Source of the DNA: an uncultured Saprospiraceae bacterium
Lineage (GTDB): Bacteria > Bacteroidota > Bacteroidia > Chitinophagales > Saprospiraceae
DNA: 64,000 bases
Assembly: GCA_937981555.1 (NCBI GenBank)
Contig: CALJOK010000013.1
Span: 124,001 to 188,000, forward strand
Direction: 5' to 3'
Made by a program: the position numbers and the translations under genes. Of the stretch, positions 62,416 to 64,000 are shown one piece after another. A model generated the notes under the pieces. The model was given only the letters and a program-made list of their open reading frames with translations. It had not been told where the DNA came from and searched no databases. Each line of letters starts with the position of its first letter. Positions within the stretch are counted from its first letter, which is position 1.

Positions 62416-64000
62416 ATGAAATTGAAAATTCAATTAATCCTTATCGGATTAATTTCTTTTATTCTTTTTTCAAAAGATACTCAAGCACAAATCATTATCA
62501 ATGAATTAATGGCTTCTAATTCGAGCGTTATTTCTGATCCAGATTTTGATGATACAGGAGACTGGATTGAATTGTATAACAATACAAATTCTGCGATTGA
62601 TTTGTCGGATTATTCCTTGACCGATAATTTGGGAGAGGCTGATAAATGGAAATTTCCAAGCGGAACTCAGATTGGAGCAAACGAACATTTACTGATTTGG
62701 GCTGACGGAAATGATGTTGGACTGCATACTAATTTTAAATTATCAGGGACAGGTGAGGAAGTTGGATTGTACGACGAACAAGGAGTTTTATTAGATTCAA
62801 TAATTTATAACAATATATTGACGGATATTTCTTTTGGCCGAAAAACAGATGCAAACATCTCGTGGGGTTTTTTTCAAACACCAACGCCAGGGACTTCTAA
62901 CAATACATTCCCAAGTGACGGAATCGTCTTTTACCGACCAAGGTTTTCTGTACGAGGTGGTTTTTATGACAATGGTTTCGAAGTGGAATTAAGTGCGATT
63001 GATGGACAGATTCGATATACGGTTGATGGTTCTTTTCCTTCATTAGCGTCTCCGATTTATACATCCCCGATTTCGATAAATAACACCACAATTTTGCGAG
63101 CGGCTGTTTTTTTGCCAAATTATATTCAAGGGAAAACCACTACTCAAAGTTACTTCGTCAATGAAGATTTAGAAGTTCGAAAATTACCAATCGTTTCTAT
63201 CGCTACTAATCCTGAATATTTTTGGGATGCGGATATTGGTTTGTATGTGCAAGATTTTAAACCGGAATGGAAATACCCAATCAATATTGAATTATTTGAA
63301 AATGACGGCAGCGATCGAGCAGCATTTAATGAATTAGCAGGTGTGAAAGTGAATGGATTGAACTCTTGGGTTTTGCCTCAGAAGATGTTAGGAATTTATT
63401 TTGATAATGAGTACGACCAAAATAATTTGGAGTATCCATTATTTTTTGACCGCAAGCGAAATCGGTTTGATAATTTCACCTTGCGTGCTTCTGGAAGTGA
63501 TTGGAGTCAGACGATGATGCGAGATGGATTGTCGCAAAGTTTGACGATTGGAATTTCCGATTTAGGGCAAACTGGTTTTCGTGCTTCCATCGTTTTTGTG
63601 AATGGGGAATATTTGGGTATTCATAATATTCGTTCGCGAGTAGATGAAAGTTTTATCGAAGACAATTATAATTTGACGGGAAGTGAATATGATTTGATTG
63701 AAAATAATGGAGTGGTCGAGCAAGGTGATGATGTTGCTTTTATGGAATTAATGGATTTATTGAATCAAGATTTGACGGTGCAAAGTAATTACGATGCCGT
63801 TGCTGCGATCATGGATATTGATAACTGTATTGATTTTTATGTAACGGAAATGTGGACGGGTAATAGTAGTTTTGGACATAATGTTCAATTTTGGAAACCC
63901 CGAAATAATACCTCAAAATGGAAATGGATTGCTCAAGATTTTGATCGAGGCTTCGTTGGTGCGGATAGTGATTTGTTTGATTATTTTACCAATACAGATA
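62416..64000 (+). CDS. CotH-kinase family protein with lamin-tail domain (3' end outside window)
   Basis: Open from ATG 62416 to the window end (528 codons). The signal peptide ends at SKDTQA. Residues about 26-165 are a lamin-tail domain (IIINELMASNSS, DTGDWIELYNNTNSAIDLSDYSLTDN). About 175-245 match a chitobiase/FN3-like C-terminal module (IRYTVDGSFPSLASPIYTSP). From 260 a CotH-kinase domain follows (NGEYLGIHNIRSRVDESFIE, WKWIAQDFDRGF). This combination is typical of secreted Bacteroidota proteins, often T9SS cargo; the C-terminus is not visible. Confidence 0.9.
   Translation, partial: MKLKIQLILIGLISFILFSKDTQAQIIINELMASNSSVISDPDFDDTGDWIELYNNTNSAIDLSDYSLTDNLGEADKWKFPSGTQIGANEHLLIWADGNDVGLHTNFKLSGTGEEVGLYDEQGVLLDSIIYNNILTDISFGRKTDANISWGFFQTPTPGTSNNTFPSDGIVFYRPRFSVRGGFYDNGFEVELSAIDGQIRYTVDGSFPSLASPIYTSPISINNTTILRAAVFLPNYIQGKTTTQSYFVNEDLEVRKLPIVSIATNPEYFWDADIGLYVQDFKPEWKYPINIELFENDGSDRAAFNELAGVKVNGLNSWVLPQKMLGIYFDNEYDQNNLEYPLFFDRKRNRFDNFTLRASGSDWSQTMMRDGLSQSLTIGISDLGQTGFRASIVFVNGEYLGIHNIRSRVDESFIEDNYNLTGSEYDLIENNGVVEQGDDVAFMELMDLLNQDLTVQSNYDAVAAIMDIDNCIDFYVTEMWTGNSSFGHNVQFWKPRNNTSKWKWIAQDFDRGFVGADSDLFDYFTNTD

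Overview
The window looks like an ordinary chromosomal stretch of an AT-rich member of the Bacteroidota. The evidence is a type IX secretion (T9SS) C-terminal sorting domain, PorT-like outer-membrane barrels, many SPII lipoproteins, LytTR and 7TM-DISM signalling proteins, an orphan MntB-type permease, TAnnTTTG-like promoter elements and almost no Shine-Dalgarno sequences. Genus-level placement is not possible from sequence reading alone. No rRNA, tRNA, phage, transposase or CRISPR array was seen.

Layout. 1-666 is the 3' end of a repetitive secreted protein. 797-3095 (minus) is a compact operon: two-lobed aspartyl protease with PDZ, Aba4-like membrane protein, gluconokinase, and a 33-residue membrane peptide overlapping the kinase stop by 4 bases. 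3265-7672 (plus) holds a vanadium-haloperoxidase/PAP2 lipoprotein, an SGNH hydrolase, an unknown lipoprotein and an APC permease. 7864-12575 has a DUF937-OmpA envelope protein with 11-residue repeats, a PhoD-like phosphatase, a tandem SnoaL-like protein and an AraC regulator. 12709-19472 (minus) is a complete RND efflux operon (TetR, TolC, adaptor, pump) with a palindromic candidate operator on its promoter. 19656-29240 carries a nucleotidyltransferase, P1 peptidase, cytochrome c, AnmK, an SDR, a di-haem lipoprotein, DinB, RbfA and RecG. 29465-33901 (minus) is a second tripartite export operon (HlyD, FtsX-type permease, TolC) without its ATPase.

34307-41521 contains an AlkD-like glycosylase, an MntB-type permease fused to a DtxR/MntR-type repressor domain with a perfect palindrome next to its promoter, a YjjG-like nucleotidase, a rhodanese, a T9SS cargo and a PASTA protein. 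41767-51554 has a MATE transporter, a thioredoxin-like protein, three signalling proteins (membrane LuxR, membrane LytTR, 7TM-DISM), a CarF/TMEM189-type desaturase and two polytopic membrane proteins. 51810-64000 holds an M20 peptidase, SulP transporter, DUF5916 barrel, two paralogous outer-membrane proteins flanking a propeller lipoprotein, and the 5' part of a CotH-kinase/lamin-tail protein.

The most striking points are: (i) the permease-repressor fusion with its probable operator, an arrangement also known from chlamydial YtgCR; (ii) a family of short palindromic elements (core CCCCTAAAGGGG) that start at stop codons, occur in facing pairs inside operons, and in one case are translated as part of a TolC signal peptide; (iii) a 7TM-DISM sensor whose tail resembles the last strands of a T9SS sorting domain; (iv) the small membrane peptide translationally overlapping gluconokinase.
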